Notes: a model not told the origin generated them from the letters alone. 64,000 nt of DNA from Polaribacter pectinis (GCF_014352875.1 NZ_CP060695.1:1519501-1583500); one strand, 5' to 3'; shown: positions 25,645 to 34,986, counted from the stretch's first letter. Numbers and translations: made by a program.

Positions 25645-27273
25645 ATGGATATCAACTTCAATAAAAACGAAGATTATAATAAGCTTTTAGCATCAGATTT
25701 AAAAAGACGTTTCGCCAAAGTAAAATTAGGTGGTGGTCAAAAAAGAATCGACAAACAACACGAAAAAGGTAAAATGACAGCTCGTGAAAGAGTAGATTAT
25801 TTATTAGACCCAAAAACGAAATCGATTGAAATTGGTGCGTTTGCTGGTGAAGATATGTATGCAGATCATGGTGGTTGTCCTTCTGGCGGCGTGGTTGTAA
25901 AAATTGGCTACGTTAAAGGAAAACAATGTATTGTTGTTGCAAATGATGCAACTGTAAAAGCTGGAGCTTGGTTTCCTATTACAGGAAAAAAGAATTTACG
26001 AGCGCAAGAAATATCCATTGAAAACAGATTACCAATAATTTATTTAGTGGATTCTGCTGGAGTTTATCTACCAATGCAAGATGAAATTTTCCCTGACAAA
26101 GAACATTTTGGACGCATTTTTAGAAACAACGCAGTAATGAGTAGCATGGGAATTACACAAATCTCTGCAGTTATGGGAAGCTGTGTTGCTGGTGGTGCAT
26201 ATTTACCAATTATGAGCGATGAAGCTTTAATTGTAGATAAAACTGCAAGTATTTTCTTGGCTGGAAGTTATTTGGTAAAAGCTGCAATTGGAGAATCTAT
26301 TGATAATGAAACTTTAGGTGGAGCAACTACACATTGCGAAATTTCTGGTGTTACAGATTACAAAGCAAAAGATGATAAAGATGCGTTGGATAAAATAAAA
26401 TTTATTGTTGATAAAATTGGTGATTATGTCAAAGCTGGTTTTAGCAAAACAGAATCTTTTCCACCAAAAGAAAAAGAAGATGATATTTTTGGAATTCTGC
26501 CAAAAGAAAGAAACGCACAGTATGATATGTTAGAAATCATAAAGCGCTTGGTAGATAATTCGGAATTTGAACAATATAAAGAAGGTTATGGACAAACCAT
26601 TTTAACTGGTTATGCAAGAATTGATGGTTGGGCAGTTGGTATTGTTGCCAATCAAAGAAAATTAGTAAAAACAAAAAAAGGAGAAATGCAGTTTGGTGGT
26701 GTTATTTACAACGATTCTGCTGATAAATCTACCCGTTTTATTGCGAATTGTAATCAGAAAAAAATACCTTTAGTTTTCTTACAAGATGTTACAGGTTTTA
26801 TGGTGGGTTCTAAATCGGAACATGGAGGAATTATAAAAGACGGAGCAAAAATGGTAAATGCAGTTAGTAATTCTGTGGTGCCAAAATTTACAATCGTAAT
26901 TGGGAATTCTTACGGCGCAGGAAATTATGCAATGTGTGGTAAAGCATATGACCCAAGATTAATTGTTGCTTGGCCAAGTGCTGAATTAGCAGTTATGAGT
27001 GGGAATTCTGCCGCAAAAGTTTTATTACAAATTGAAACTGCTTCTTTAAAAAAACGTGGAGAAGAAATTACACCCGAAAAAGAAGCTGAATTATTCCATA
27101 AAATAAAATCGCGTTACGACAATCAAGTTTCTCCTTATTATGCAGCTGCAAGAATTTGGACAGACGCAGTTATAAATCCATTAGATACAAGAACTTGGAT
27201 TTCTATGGGAATTGAAGCTGCAAACCACGCTCCTATTGAAAAGAAATTTAATATGGGAGTTTTACAGGTTTAA
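25645..27273 (+). CDS. Acyl-CoA carboxylase beta (carboxyltransferase) subunit, methylcrotonyl-/propionyl-CoA type
   Basis: Carboxyltransferase half of a biotin-dependent acyl-CoA carboxylase, 542 residues. Visible family blocks are the N-terminal GKMTARERVDYLLDP, ADHGGCPSGGVVVKIGYV, the acyl-CoA site region PDKEHFGRIFRNNAVMSSMGI, VMGSCVAGGAYLPIMSDE and the second half VFLQDVTGFMVGSKSEHGGI plus GNSYGAGNYAMCG. The HFGRIF and SCVAGGAYLP blocks are closer to methylcrotonyl-CoA carboxylase beta (leucine breakdown) than to propionyl-CoA carboxylase, but substrate cannot be fixed by eye. No biotin carboxylase alpha gene lies next to it; the partner must be elsewhere. It follows the glyoxylate regulator by 40 bases in the same direction, which would suit a role in acyl-CoA catabolism. 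Confidence 0.88.
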   Translation: MDINFNKNEDYNKLLASDLKRRFAKVKLGGGQKRIDKQHEKGKMTARERVDYLLDPKTKSIEIGAFAGEDMYADHGGCPSGGVVVKIGYVKGKQCIVVANDATVKAGAWFPITGKKNLRAQEISIENRLPIIYLVDSAGVYLPMQDEIFPDKEHFGRIFRNNAVMSSMGITQISAVMGSCVAGGAYLPIMSDEALIVDKTASIFLAGSYLVKAAIGESIDNETLGGATTHCEISGVTDYKAKDDKDALDKIKFIVDKIGDYVKAGFSKTESFPPKEKEDDIFGILPKERNAQYDMLEIIKRLVDNSEFEQYKEGYGQTILTGYARIDGWAVGIVANQRKLVKTKKGEMQFGGVIYNDSADKSTRFIANCNQKKIPLVFLQDVTGFMVGSKSEHGGIIKDGAKMVNAVSNSVVPKFTIVIGNSYGAGNYAMCGKAYDPRLIVAWPSAELAVMSGNSAAKVLLQIETASLKKRGEEITPEKEAELFHKIKSRYDNQVSPYYAAARIWTDAVINPLDTRTWISMGIEAANHAPIEKKFNMGVLQV

Positions 27274-27299
27274 GTTAAGATTAATAAATAATATTAAAA

Positions 27300-27734
27300 A
27301 TGCAAATTGAAGAAGCTAAAGAATTAGTAAAAAAATATGAATTAGATTTTAGAAATCCTAAACTAGAGGGTTTTGAAATAAGTAAAAATTATGATTTATT
27401 TCCTGATAAAAGTTCAGATAAATACGCTTCGAAATGGCCCGACAAATATTATCATAATGGACGATTTGGAGTTTATTTAATATTAGATGAAAAACTTGAG
27501 GTTATTTATGTTGGTAAAGCAAATAATATTGGAAAAAGATTAGGTTCATATTTTATGTACAATAAAGATGATAAATCTTGTTTGATTAGACATGATAGCT
27601 GGAAAAAAAGACCTAAATATATTTGCAGTATTGCAGTTTCTGATAAAACTTGGTTCGAATGTTTATCTTTAGAAGAATACTTAATTCACAACATTAAACC
27701 AATTGATAATATTAGAAGTAAAGAATATAAATAA
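27300..27734 (+). CDS. Small GIY-YIG nuclease-domain protein
   Basis: A 144-residue protein whose C-terminal 85 residues form a GIY-YIG-like domain. GVYLIL (for GIY) and IYVGKANNIGKRL (for YIG with the conserved Arg) are followed by the conserved Glu in ECLSLEEYLIH and a terminal Asn region KPIDNIRSKEY. The N-terminal 45 residues show no known domain. Stand-alone proteins of this kind occur in restriction, repair and mobile contexts, and many have no known role. It sits between a carboxylase gene (26-base gap) and pta with no metabolic link, and may be an inserted gene. There are no flanking repeats. Nuclease activity is inferred from the family only. Confidence 0.75.
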   Translation: MQIEEAKELVKKYELDFRNPKLEGFEISKNYDLFPDKSSDKYASKWPDKYYHNGRFGVYLILDEKLEVIYVGKANNIGKRLGSYFMYNKDDKSCLIRHDSWKKRPKYICSIAVSDKTWFECLSLEEYLIHNIKPIDNIRSKEYK

Positions 27735-27758
27735 CACTTATATTTTCATAAATAATAT

Positions 27759-27802
27759 ATGACGAATATCACAATTAGTCATTTTTTTATATTTTATTTT
27801 TG
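27759..27802 (+). promoter_or_regulatory. pta promoter (-7 TATTTTTG) with upstream ATGAC-N14-GTCAT dyad
   Basis: The -7 element TATTTTTG lies at 27795-27802, 19 bases before the pta ATG. No TTG is found at the right distance. A dyad ATGAC (27759-27763) and GTCAT (27778-27782) sits just upstream of the -33 region, where an activator could bind. Confidence 0.5.
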
Positions 27803-27821
27803 CAAAACAAATCAATAAAAA

Positions 27822-29915
27822 ATGAGTAAAGCCATATATATTGCCACAGTAGAATCTGATAGTGGAAAATCTCTAATATCATTAGGTCTTTTAAGAATGA
27901 TGTTAACAAAATCTGCGAAAGTGGGTTATTTTAGACCCATTATTAACGAGATTAATACTGATGGATATGACGAACACACAAATACTGCCATTAATTTTTT
28001 CAACCTAGAAATTGATTATAAAGATTGTTATGCCTTCACACAAAGTGAAGTTGTAGAATTATTAAGTGAAGGGAAAGAAGATGAAGTGATTCATAATGTC
28101 ATCAAAAAATATAAAAAATTAGAAGCAAACTACGATTACGTTTTAGTAGAAGGGACTGATTTTTCTAGCGGTGGAAGTTTTACAGAATTAGATGTAAATT
28201 TAATGATAGCCAAAAACTTAAACATTCCTGCTTTAATCGTTGGTTCTGGAAATGGAAAAAAGAAGAAAGATTTCATTAATACAATGCAACTTTCTTACAA
28301 CGCTTTTGTTCAGAAAGAAGTGGATGTTATTGGAATTATTGCCAATAAAATTGAGGAAGATGAAGTAGATTATATTAGACAAGAACTCATTAAAAGTTTT
28401 CCGGATAAACTTCAAATAGATATTATTCCGAAGATAGATTTTTTAGCATTTCCAACAGTTAAAGAAGTTGTAAAAGCACTAAATGGACGTGTTTTATTTG
28501 GAGACCAATTTTTAGATAATGCCATTGGAAGTTATAGTACTGGAGCCATGCAACTTCGAAATTATCTAACAAGAATCAAAGAAAATGCGCTGGTAATTAC
28601 ACCTGGAGACAGAGCAGATATTATTTTAGGTGCATTGCAAGCTAACGCCTCTAAAAATTACCCAAAAATTGCAGGTATCATTTTAACAGGAACATTAATT
28701 CCTGAAGAATCGATTATAAAATTGATTGAAGGTGTGCAATCTACAGTGCCAATTATTTCTGTTGATGGAGGCACTTTTAATATTTCTAACAAAATTGGTA
28801 GCGTAAAATCTAAAATTTATGCAACTCATGATAAAAAAATATTATTATCATTAGACACGTTTGATAAATTTGTGAATGCAGAAGGTTTAACAAATATTTT
28901 GACTTCTTATCAGTCAGATAGAATGACGCCAAGCATGTTTCAATATAATTTATTGCAAAAAGCAAGAATTCACAAAAAACATATTGTGTTGCCAGAAGGA
29001 GATGATGAACGAATTATAACTGCTGCTGCACGTTTACAATTATTAGACATTGTAGATTTAACGTTATTAGGAGACAGAAATACAATTCAATTAAAGTGCG
29101 ATCAGTTGGGAATTCAGATAGATTTAGATAAACTAAACATTCTAAATCCAGAAGATTCTATTCATAATAAAGACTTTGCAAATACGCTTTTTGAGGCAAG
29201 AAAACATAAAGGTTTAACAGAAACAACTGCAGCAGATTTAACTAGAGATGTTTCTTATTATGGAACTTTAATGATTTTAAATGGTTTGGCAGATGGAATG
29301 GTTTCTGGAGCTGTTCACACAACTATGCACACTATAAAACCAGCTTTACAATTAATAAAAACAAAACCTGGAGTTTCTGTAGTTTCATCAGTATTTTTTA
29401 TGTGTTTGTCTGACAGAGTTTCTGTAATGGGAGATTGTGCTGTAAATCCGAATCCGAATGCAGAACAACTTTCTGAAATCGCTATTTCTTCAGCAGCTTC
29501 TGCAGAAGCCTTTGGTATTCCTGCAAAAGTTGCGATGTTATCTTATTCTTCTGGAAGTTCTGGAAAAGGAGAAGAAGTAGAAAAAGTTAGAAAAGCAACT
29601 GAATTGGCAAAAGCTAAAAAACCAGATTTAAAAATCGAAGGTCCAATACAATATGATGCAGCTGTAGATATGTCTGTCGCGAAAACAAAAATGCCAGATT
29701 CTGAAGTTGCAGGACAAGCCTCTGTATTAATTTTCCCAGATTTAAATACTGGAAATAATACGTACAAAGCAATTCAAAGAGAAACGGGTGCTTTGGCAAT
29801 TGGCCCAATGTTGCAAGGTTTAAATAAACCTGTAAACGATTTAAGTAGAGGCTGTACAGTGGATGATATTTTTAACACGGTTTTATTAACTGCTATTCAA
29901 GCAAATCAAGATTAA
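27822..29915 (+). CDS. pta: Phosphate acetyltransferase (long form with N-terminal P-loop and DRTGG domains)
   Basis: Interconverts acetyl-CoA and acetyl phosphate, forming the acetate node with ackA. The 697 residues fit the long Pta class. An N-terminal P-loop-like domain (TVESDSGKSLISLGLL, near residues 9-24) leads into a central DRTGG-type region, and the catalytic C-terminal domain starts near residue 366 (HIVLPEGDDERI, GTLMILNGLADGMVSGAVHTT, FFMCLSDRVSVMGDCAVNPNPNAEQLSEIA, SYSSGSSGKGEEVEKV). The N-terminal domain is regulatory in enterobacterial Pta. ackA starts two bases after its stop, a tight operon. Together with the glyoxylate genes upstream this suggests active acetate metabolism. 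Confidence 0.95.
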   Translation: MSKAIYIATVESDSGKSLISLGLLRMMLTKSAKVGYFRPIINEINTDGYDEHTNTAINFFNLEIDYKDCYAFTQSEVVELLSEGKEDEVIHNVIKKYKKLEANYDYVLVEGTDFSSGGSFTELDVNLMIAKNLNIPALIVGSGNGKKKKDFINTMQLSYNAFVQKEVDVIGIIANKIEEDEVDYIRQELIKSFPDKLQIDIIPKIDFLAFPTVKEVVKALNGRVLFGDQFLDNAIGSYSTGAMQLRNYLTRIKENALVITPGDRADIILGALQANASKNYPKIAGIILTGTLIPEESIIKLIEGVQSTVPIISVDGGTFNISNKIGSVKSKIYATHDKKILLSLDTFDKFVNAEGLTNILTSYQSDRMTPSMFQYNLLQKARIHKKHIVLPEGDDERIITAAARLQLLDIVDLTLLGDRNTIQLKCDQLGIQIDLDKLNILNPEDSIHNKDFANTLFEARKHKGLTETTAADLTRDVSYYGTLMILNGLADGMVSGAVHTTMHTIKPALQLIKTKPGVSVVSSVFFMCLSDRVSVMGDCAVNPNPNAEQLSEIAISSAASAEAFGIPAKVAMLSYSSGSSGKGEEVEKVRKATELAKAKKPDLKIEGPIQYDAAVDMSVAKTKMPDSEVAGQASVLIFPDLNTGNNTYKAIQRETGALAIGPMLQGLNKPVNDLSRGCTVDDIFNTVLLTAIQANQD

Positions 29916-29917
29916 TT

Positions 29918-31105
29918 ATGAATATTTTAGTTTTAAACGCTGGTTCTTCTTCTTTAAAATATCAAGTGATAGAAATGCCTTCGCAACATGTAAAATGTGT
30001 TGGTTTGGTAGAAAGAATTGGAATGGAAGATGCTATTTTTAATCATGAAATTAATGATGAAAAACACAAAGAAATTCTACCAATTTTAAATCATGAAATT
30101 GGTTTACAAAAAATTGCTAAAACTTTATTAGACAAAAAAATTGGTGTTTTAAATTCTGTTGATGAAATAAAAGCGGTTGGACACAGAGTGGTTCATGGAG
30201 GAAGCAAATTCAGTAAAACTGTAGTTGTAACACAAGAAGTTAAAGACAATATTAGAGATTTATTCGATTTAGCGCCTCTACACAATCCTGCAAATTTAAC
30301 AGGAATAGAAATTGCGGAAACGATTTTTACATCCGCTAAACAAATTGCAATTTTTGATACTTCTTTTCATCAAACAATGCCAAAAGAAGCGTATCAATAT
30401 GCAATTCCGAATAAATATTTATCGACACATAAAATTAGAGCTTATGGCTTTCATGGCACAAGTCATAAATATGTTTCTGAAAAAGCGATTGAGTATTTAG
30501 GCGAAGAAAAATCAAAAAACATTATCACTATTCATTTAGGAAATGGTTGTAGCATGTCTGCAATTAAAAACGGGAAAAGCATAGAGAATTCTTTGGGTTT
30601 TGGCCCAATGAATGGATTAATTATGGGAACTCGTTCTGGAGATATCGACCAATCTGTTATTTTCTTTTTGATGAAAAAACTCAACAAATCTGTTGAAGAG
30701 GTAAATAATTTATTGCAAAAAGAATCAGGAATGCAAGGTTTAACTGGTTTTTCTGATTTAAGAGAAATATCCGAAAAATCAGCACAAGGAAATCAAGATT
30801 GCAAAAATGCACTGAATTTAGCAGGATATAGAATAAGAAAATATATTGGAAGTTATGCTGCTATTTTAAATGGTTTAGATGCAATAGTTTTTACTGCCGG
30901 AATTGGAGAAAACTCTGCAATTATGAGACAATTAGCTTGTGAAAATTTAGATTTTTTAGGAATTGATTTAGATGAAACCAAAAACGAAATTCGTTCTAAA
31001 GACATTAGAGAAATTCAGAAATCTATTTCAAAAGTGAAGATTTTAATTATTCCAACAAACGAAGAAATTGAAATTGCAAAGCAATCTTATCAATTGATAA
31101 AATAG
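29918..31105 (+). CDS. ackA: Acetate kinase
   Basis: Interconverts acetyl phosphate and acetate with ADP/ATP. The 395 residues are standard. Signature blocks are LVLNAGSSSLKYQVIE at the N-terminus, VGHRVVHGG, FDTSFHQTMP (with the catalytic Asp), AYGFHGTSHKYVS, HLGNGCSM, GTRSGDIDQSV and FTAGIGENS near the C-terminus. It is co-transcribed with pta (2-base gap). No terminator hairpin was recognised in the 103 bases that follow, where the yebC promoter begins. Confidence 0.96.
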   Translation: MNILVLNAGSSSLKYQVIEMPSQHVKCVGLVERIGMEDAIFNHEINDEKHKEILPILNHEIGLQKIAKTLLDKKIGVLNSVDEIKAVGHRVVHGGSKFSKTVVVTQEVKDNIRDLFDLAPLHNPANLTGIEIAETIFTSAKQIAIFDTSFHQTMPKEAYQYAIPNKYLSTHKIRAYGFHGTSHKYVSEKAIEYLGEEKSKNIITIHLGNGCSMSAIKNGKSIENSLGFGPMNGLIMGTRSGDIDQSVIFFLMKKLNKSVEEVNNLLQKESGMQGLTGFSDLREISEKSAQGNQDCKNALNLAGYRIRKYIGSYAAILNGLDAIVFTAGIGENSAIMRQLACENLDFLGIDLDETKNEIRSKDIREIQKSISKVKILIIPTNEEIEIAKQSYQLIK

Positions 31106-31140
31106 ATTCTTACATTTACAGCACTCAACAATCAAAAAAA

Positions 31141-31171
31141 TTGTAAAACAACGTTCAAATTTTTACATTTG
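31141..31171 (+). promoter_or_regulatory. yebC promoter, full Bacteroidota consensus
   Basis: TTG at 31141-31143 and TACATTTG at 31164-31171 are separated by exactly 20 bases, matching the TTG-N17-23-TAnnTTTG consensus known from Flavobacterium and Bacteroides. The predicted start of transcription lies about 30 bases before the ATG. Confidence 0.75.
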
Positions 31172-31208
31172 CGGAGTTAGAATAACACATAAAAAATAAT
31201 CACAAGAA

Positions 31209-31925
31209 ATGGGTAGAGCATTTGAGTTTAGGAAAGCAAGAAAAATGAAGCGTTGGTCTGCAATGGCAAAAACATTTACCAGAATTGGTAAAGATATTGT
31301 TATGGCAGTAAAAGAAGGTGGGCCAAACCCAGAATCTAACTCTAGATTAAGAGCTGTTATACAAAATGCTAAGGCTGCAAACATGCCTAAAGATAATGTA
31401 GAAAGAGCTATAAAAAAGGCAACAGATAAAGATACTGCAGATTATAAAGAGGTACTTTTTGAAGGTTATGCGCCACATGGAATTGCTATTCTATTAGAAA
31501 CTGCAACTGACAACAACAATAGAACTGTAGCTAATGTTAGAGCAGCTTTTAACAAGTGCGATGGAAATTTAGGAACTTCTGGTTCTGTAGTTTTTATGTT
31601 CGACCATACTTGTAATTTCACTTTGAAAAAAGAAGATATTACAATGGATATGGAGGAATTAGAATTAGAATTAATAGATTTTGAAGTTGAAGAGGTTTTT
31701 GATGACGAAGAAGGAGTTATTATTTACGCACCTTTTGAACAATTTGGTTCTTTACAATCATTTTTTGAAGAGAATAATATAGAAATTTTGTCTTCTGGTT
31801 TCGAAAGAATACCAACCACTACAACAAAACTAAATGAAGAGCAAAAAGCAGATGTAGAAAAGCTTTTAGAAAAATTAGAGGAAGATGATGATGTAAATTC
31901 TGTTTACCATTCTATGGAAGAATAG
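31209..31925 (+). CDS. yebC: YebC/PmpR family protein (TACO1-like translation or transcription factor)
   Basis: A 238-residue YebC-family protein, normal length. The N-terminal block reads MGRAFEFRKARKMKRW, where most bacteria have MAGHSKWANIKHRK; this alternative beginning is usual in Bacteroidota. It is followed by the conserved MAVKEGGPNPESNSRLR, IQNAKAANMPKDNVERAIKKA and EGYAPHGIAILLE. Family members bind DNA as regulators in some species, and recent work links YebC to easing ribosome stalling at proline-rich stretches, a role parallel to that of EF-P (also encoded in this window). It is monocistronic, with its own consensus promoter and a terminator hairpin lying inside the end of the convergent menE gene. 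Confidence 0.92.
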   Translation: MGRAFEFRKARKMKRWSAMAKTFTRIGKDIVMAVKEGGPNPESNSRLRAVIQNAKAANMPKDNVERAIKKATDKDTADYKEVLFEGYAPHGIAILLETATDNNNRTVANVRAAFNKCDGNLGTSGSVVFMFDHTCNFTLKKEDITMDMEELELELIDFEVEEVFDDEEGVIIYAPFEQFGSLQSFFEENNIEILSSGFERIPTTTTKLNEEQKADVEKLLEKLEEDDDVNSVYHSMEE

Positions 31926-31936
31926 TTTTTATAATT

Positions 31937-32980
31937 TTATAAATTAATGAAATCCAATGTTTTAGTACGTTGGATTTTTTTTGTTTCCGTTTCTACAAAT
32001 TTATCAATAAAATAAATCTGTTTAGGAGTTTCATATTTTGATAAGTTAGCATCTTCAAAACTAATTTTTTGCTCTTTCCCTTCAATAATTAAGATTAACT
32101 TTTCGCCTAATTTTTCATCAGGAATTCCAGCAACAAAAAAACGGTTTTCAATTATTTTTGATAGTTTTTCTTCTATCTTTTCTGGGTGTAATTTTATTCC
32201 GCCTGAATTTATAACATTATCAAAACGTCCCAACCATTGGAATTTGGTATCTGAAATTAAATCGACAACATCATTTGTAAAGATGATTTTTTCTGAAACT
32301 TTTTCAGCATCAATTACTAAACAATTTCTTTTGTCTTTATAAATTGTTACGTTTGGTAAAGTTTGATAATAATTAGGTTGAATCTTTACATTATTTAATC
32401 TTTTAACGGCAACATGAGTTATAGTTTCTGTCATACCATATGTTGCAAAAACCTCTGAAGAAATAACTTGTAATTTTTCTTGAAGCTGATTAGAAACAAC
32501 TCCCCCACCAACAATAAGCTTCTTTATTTGGTGAATTTTATTTAATGAATTCTCTAATTGTAAGGGAACCATTGCAGAAAAATCATACTCTTTTTCAGTA
32601 TCTTTTAAAGGTTCTGAATTTGATTCGATTATATCTAAATGCCAACCTAGAGTTAATGCTCTTATCAGCATCATTTTACCAGCTATGTACTGAATAGGCA
32701 AACATAATAAAGCAGTTGTATTTTCTTTTAAATTGAAGAATTTTCCAGTTGCAATTGCTGAATTCTTCATCAACTCTTTATTTAACTGTATTGGCTTTGG
32801 TATTCCTGTAGAACCAGAAGTATTTACAATAACAAAATCTTCTTCAGAAAACCATTCTTTTAAAAATTGATGAATTTCATCAGAAAAACCTATTGTAAAA
32901 GCTAATAACTCATCAACATTGGAAAACGAATGATTATTTAATTTAAAATTTTCATGAAAGATATGTTCCTTAAATTTCAT
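31937..32980 (-). CDS. menE: o-Succinylbenzoate-CoA ligase (short MenE)
   Basis: Activates o-succinylbenzoate with CoA and ATP in menaquinone synthesis. It is an adenylate-forming enzyme of 347 residues, about 100 shorter than typical MenE and usual for Bacteroidota. Visible motifs are the P-loop-like VNTSGSTGIPKPI (about residues 53-65), the mid block SEVFATYGMTETITHVA, the hinge FQWLGRFDNVINSGGIKLHPEKIEE, and a C-terminal KIQRTKTL that would supply the catalytic lysine. Its start overlaps the CPBP protease gene by 11 bases, so it is translationally coupled. It is the last gene of the long minus-strand run that also carries menC and menA. Confidence 0.9.
   Translation of the reverse strand: MKFKEHIFHENFKLNNHSFSNVDELLAFTIGFSDEIHQFLKEWFSEEDFVIVNTSGSTGIPKPIQLNKELMKNSAIATGKFFNLKENTTALLCLPIQYIAGKMMLIRALTLGWHLDIIESNSEPLKDTEKEYDFSAMVPLQLENSLNKIHQIKKLIVGGGVVSNQLQEKLQVISSEVFATYGMTETITHVAVKRLNNVKIQPNYYQTLPNVTIYKDKRNCLVIDAEKVSEKIIFTNDVVDLISDTKFQWLGRFDNVINSGGIKLHPEKIEEKLSKIIENRFFVAGIPDEKLGEKLILIIEGKEQKISFEDANLSKYETPKQIYFIDKFVETETKKIQRTKTLDFINL
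31951..31982 (+). terminator. yebC terminator embedded in the 3' end of menE
   Basis: AATCCAA (31951-31957) and TTGGATT (31970-31976) form a stem with a 12-base loop followed by a run of T. The whole hairpin is inside the menE coding region (C-terminal residues KTLDFINL), so one stretch serves as protein code on one strand and transcription stop on the other. Confidence 0.7.
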
Positions 32981-33938
32981 CTAAAACTCTATAATTTTCT
33001 TTTAAATTAATAGGTTCTTTAATTTTACCAGTCAATTTTTCTTGCCAGTTTTTCCAACCATATTTTTTAGAAAACAACAATAACATTAGTGGATATAAAA
33101 CTAAAACCGGAAAAAACATTTCCCAACCAACAGAAGGTTCAGAAGTATCTATATATAATGCCTCTGTTTGAAAAACAGTCCAATCTGTGGTGACAAAAAA
33201 TGCTGCAACAATATTATTTATGGCATGTAAACCTAATGCCAACTCTGTTCCTTCGTCCATTAAAGTTGTAATTCCGTAGAAAAAACCAGTTCCAATATAG
33301 AAAACCATAGAAATATAACCTAACTTTTCTACTTCTGGATTTGCTCCATGAAGCAAGCCAAAACAAACAGAAGTTATAATTAAAGGCAACCATCTATTTT
33401 TTGCTAGTATTCCTATTCCTTGCATAAAATAACCTCTAAATAACAATTCTTCGAACGAAGTTTGAAAAGGTAAAAACAAAAAAGAAATTGCGACTAAAGT
33501 AAAAAATGGTGTTGCTTTAAAATTCCATGTATAATCTTCTGGACTCATTAAAACACCCAAATAAATCATTATTGAAGCAACAATTCCCCAAGTAAAAAAG
33601 CCGAACCAAAAACGTTTCCAATCTATCTTTTTTCTACTGGTAACCAAAGATGTAATTGTTCTTTTATGTACATACTTTACGCCAATAAGTAGAAAAATTA
33701 ACCCTACAAAAAACATAAGTATCATTAAAAATAGAAACAGATTACTATCAATTCCTAAAGTCATAAAATTATTCTCAGCAGCTTTTAAAAATTCTGAAGT
33801 ATTTCCAGATTTAGCTGCAGCTGCCATAACCAAAGGAATAATCCCTAAAACTTGCCACCCAAAAAATACAAGTATTATTGTAAGAACCCAATGATACCAT
33901 TGGTTTTTTCCTGTATACGCTTGTTGAATATAGTTCAT
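32970..33938 (-). CDS. CPBP family intramembrane metalloprotease (Rce1/Abi-like)
   Basis: A 322-residue integral membrane protein with about eight hydrophobic segments. The CPBP motifs are present in order: SFEELLFRGYFMQG (motif 1, Glu-Glu and Arg, near residue 163), VCFGLLHGANPE (motif 2, F-x3-H) and LHAINNIVA (motif 3, H-x3-N). Relatives include Rce1 CaaX proteases, MroQ and bacteriocin-immunity Abi proteins; the bacterial substrate is usually unknown. It lies between menC (3-base gap) and menE (11-base overlap), so it is made together with menaquinone enzymes. Whether it processes something in that pathway or is a passenger cannot be told from sequence. Confidence 0.87.
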   Translation of the reverse strand: MNYIQQAYTGKNQWYHWVLTIILVFFGWQVLGIIPLVMAAAAKSGNTSEFLKAAENNFMTLGIDSNLFLFLMILMFFVGLIFLLIGVKYVHKRTITSLVTSRKKIDWKRFWFGFFTWGIVASIMIYLGVLMSPEDYTWNFKATPFFTLVAISFLFLPFQTSFEELLFRGYFMQGIGILAKNRWLPLIITSVCFGLLHGANPEVEKLGYISMVFYIGTGFFYGITTLMDEGTELALGLHAINNIVAAFFVTTDWTVFQTEALYIDTSEPSVGWEMFFPVLVLYPLMLLLFSKKYGWKNWQEKLTGKIKEPINLKENYRVLDEI

Positions 33939-33941
33939 TTT

Positions 33942-34979
33942 TTATATTTTAAAATTCCATTTTTTAGAATTAGTATATTGTAATGTTCCGTTTAAGACTT
34001 CTAACGGACTTTCAAAATTATTTGTAAACAAACCACCAGTTCCTAAACCTTGTGGTAATTTACTCTGTAAAGTATATGTAAATTGTGCAATTGCGTTTAA
34101 ACCAATATTGCTTTCTAAAGCAGAAGTTATCCACCAATCTGCATTATTATTTTCAGCTAATTGAATCCAATCTTTACTTCCAGAAAAACCACCAATTAAA
34201 CTTGGCTTTGAAATGATAAATTGTGGCTTAATCGTTTCTAATAATTTGCGTTTATTTTCAAAAGAAAAAACACCAATCAATTCTTCGTCTAAAGCAATTG
34301 GTAAAGGTGTTTTAGAACAAAGTTCTGCCATTTCTTGTATCTGACCTTGCTTTATTGGCTGTTCTATAGAATGAATTTCTAATTCTGATAAAATCTCTAA
34401 TTTCTCTAAAGCTTCATTTGGGTTAAAAGCTCCATTTGCATCCACTCTTAATTCTATTTCGTTTGATGAAAATTCTTTTCTGATTGATTTTAATAATTCA
34501 ATTTCCGATTCAAAATCAATAGCACCAATCTTCATTTTAATGCAAGAAAAACCTGTTTTTAATTTTTCTTTAATTTGGTTTTTCATGAACTCCTTCTCAC
34601 CCATCCAAACTAAACCGTTTATAGGAATTGCTTGCTCTCCTCTTGTAAATTCTGATGGAAATAATTCAAATGAATTGTTACTTTCTAATGATAAAAATGC
34701 TTGCTCTAATCCAAATTGAATAGAAGGGAACTCGCAGAGTTCTTTAAGTAAATTATGTAAACCTAAATTAATATTATTACATACCCATTTTATTTTCTCT
34801 TCATAATTAGGAACATCGTCGATACTTAAACCTCTAAACAAACCTGTTTCTCCAATTCCTATTTTACCATTTTTTTCTAAAATAATAAACCAAGTTTCTT
34901 TTGTTCTTAAAATACCACGTGAAGTACCACTTGGGTTTTTAAAATTTAGAATGTACTTTTTATAGCTGGCTTTTATCAC
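33942..34979 (-). CDS. menC: o-Succinylbenzoate synthase (MenC)
   Basis: Dehydrates SHCHC to o-succinylbenzoate in menaquinone synthesis; enolase superfamily, 345 residues. The catalytic Lys pair is in CIKMKIGAIDFE. Metal ligands are in LRVDANGAF (Asp), SIEQPI (Glu) and ALDEELIG (Asp), and the second catalytic Lys in FIISKPSLIGG. The start is a GTG (complement of 34977-34979); no in-frame ATG fits the conserved N-terminus better. N-succinylamino acid racemase and dipeptide epimerase are related folds, but the men context settles the role. It lies between a SRPBCC gene (7 bases upstream) and the CPBP protease gene. Confidence 0.9.
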   Translation of the reverse strand: MIKASYKKYILNFKNPSGTSRGILRTKETWFIILEKNGKIGIGETGLFRGLSIDDVPNYEEKIKWVCNNINLGLHNLLKELCEFPSIQFGLEQAFLSLESNNSFELFPSEFTRGEQAIPINGLVWMGEKEFMKNQIKEKLKTGFSCIKMKIGAIDFESEIELLKSIRKEFSSNEIELRVDANGAFNPNEALEKLEILSELEIHSIEQPIKQGQIQEMAELCSKTPLPIALDEELIGVFSFENKRKLLETIKPQFIISKPSLIGGFSGSKDWIQLAENNNADWWITSALESNIGLNAIAQFTYTLQSKLPQGLGTGGLFTNNFESPLEVLNGTLQYTNSKKWNFKI

Positions 34980-34986
34980 TTGAAAA

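Noticed and set aside
27300..27734. A mobile element or homing endonuclease island
   Set aside because: Only one GIY-YIG protein is present; there are no flanking repeats, transposase, integrase or tRNA, and composition by eye matches the neighbours.
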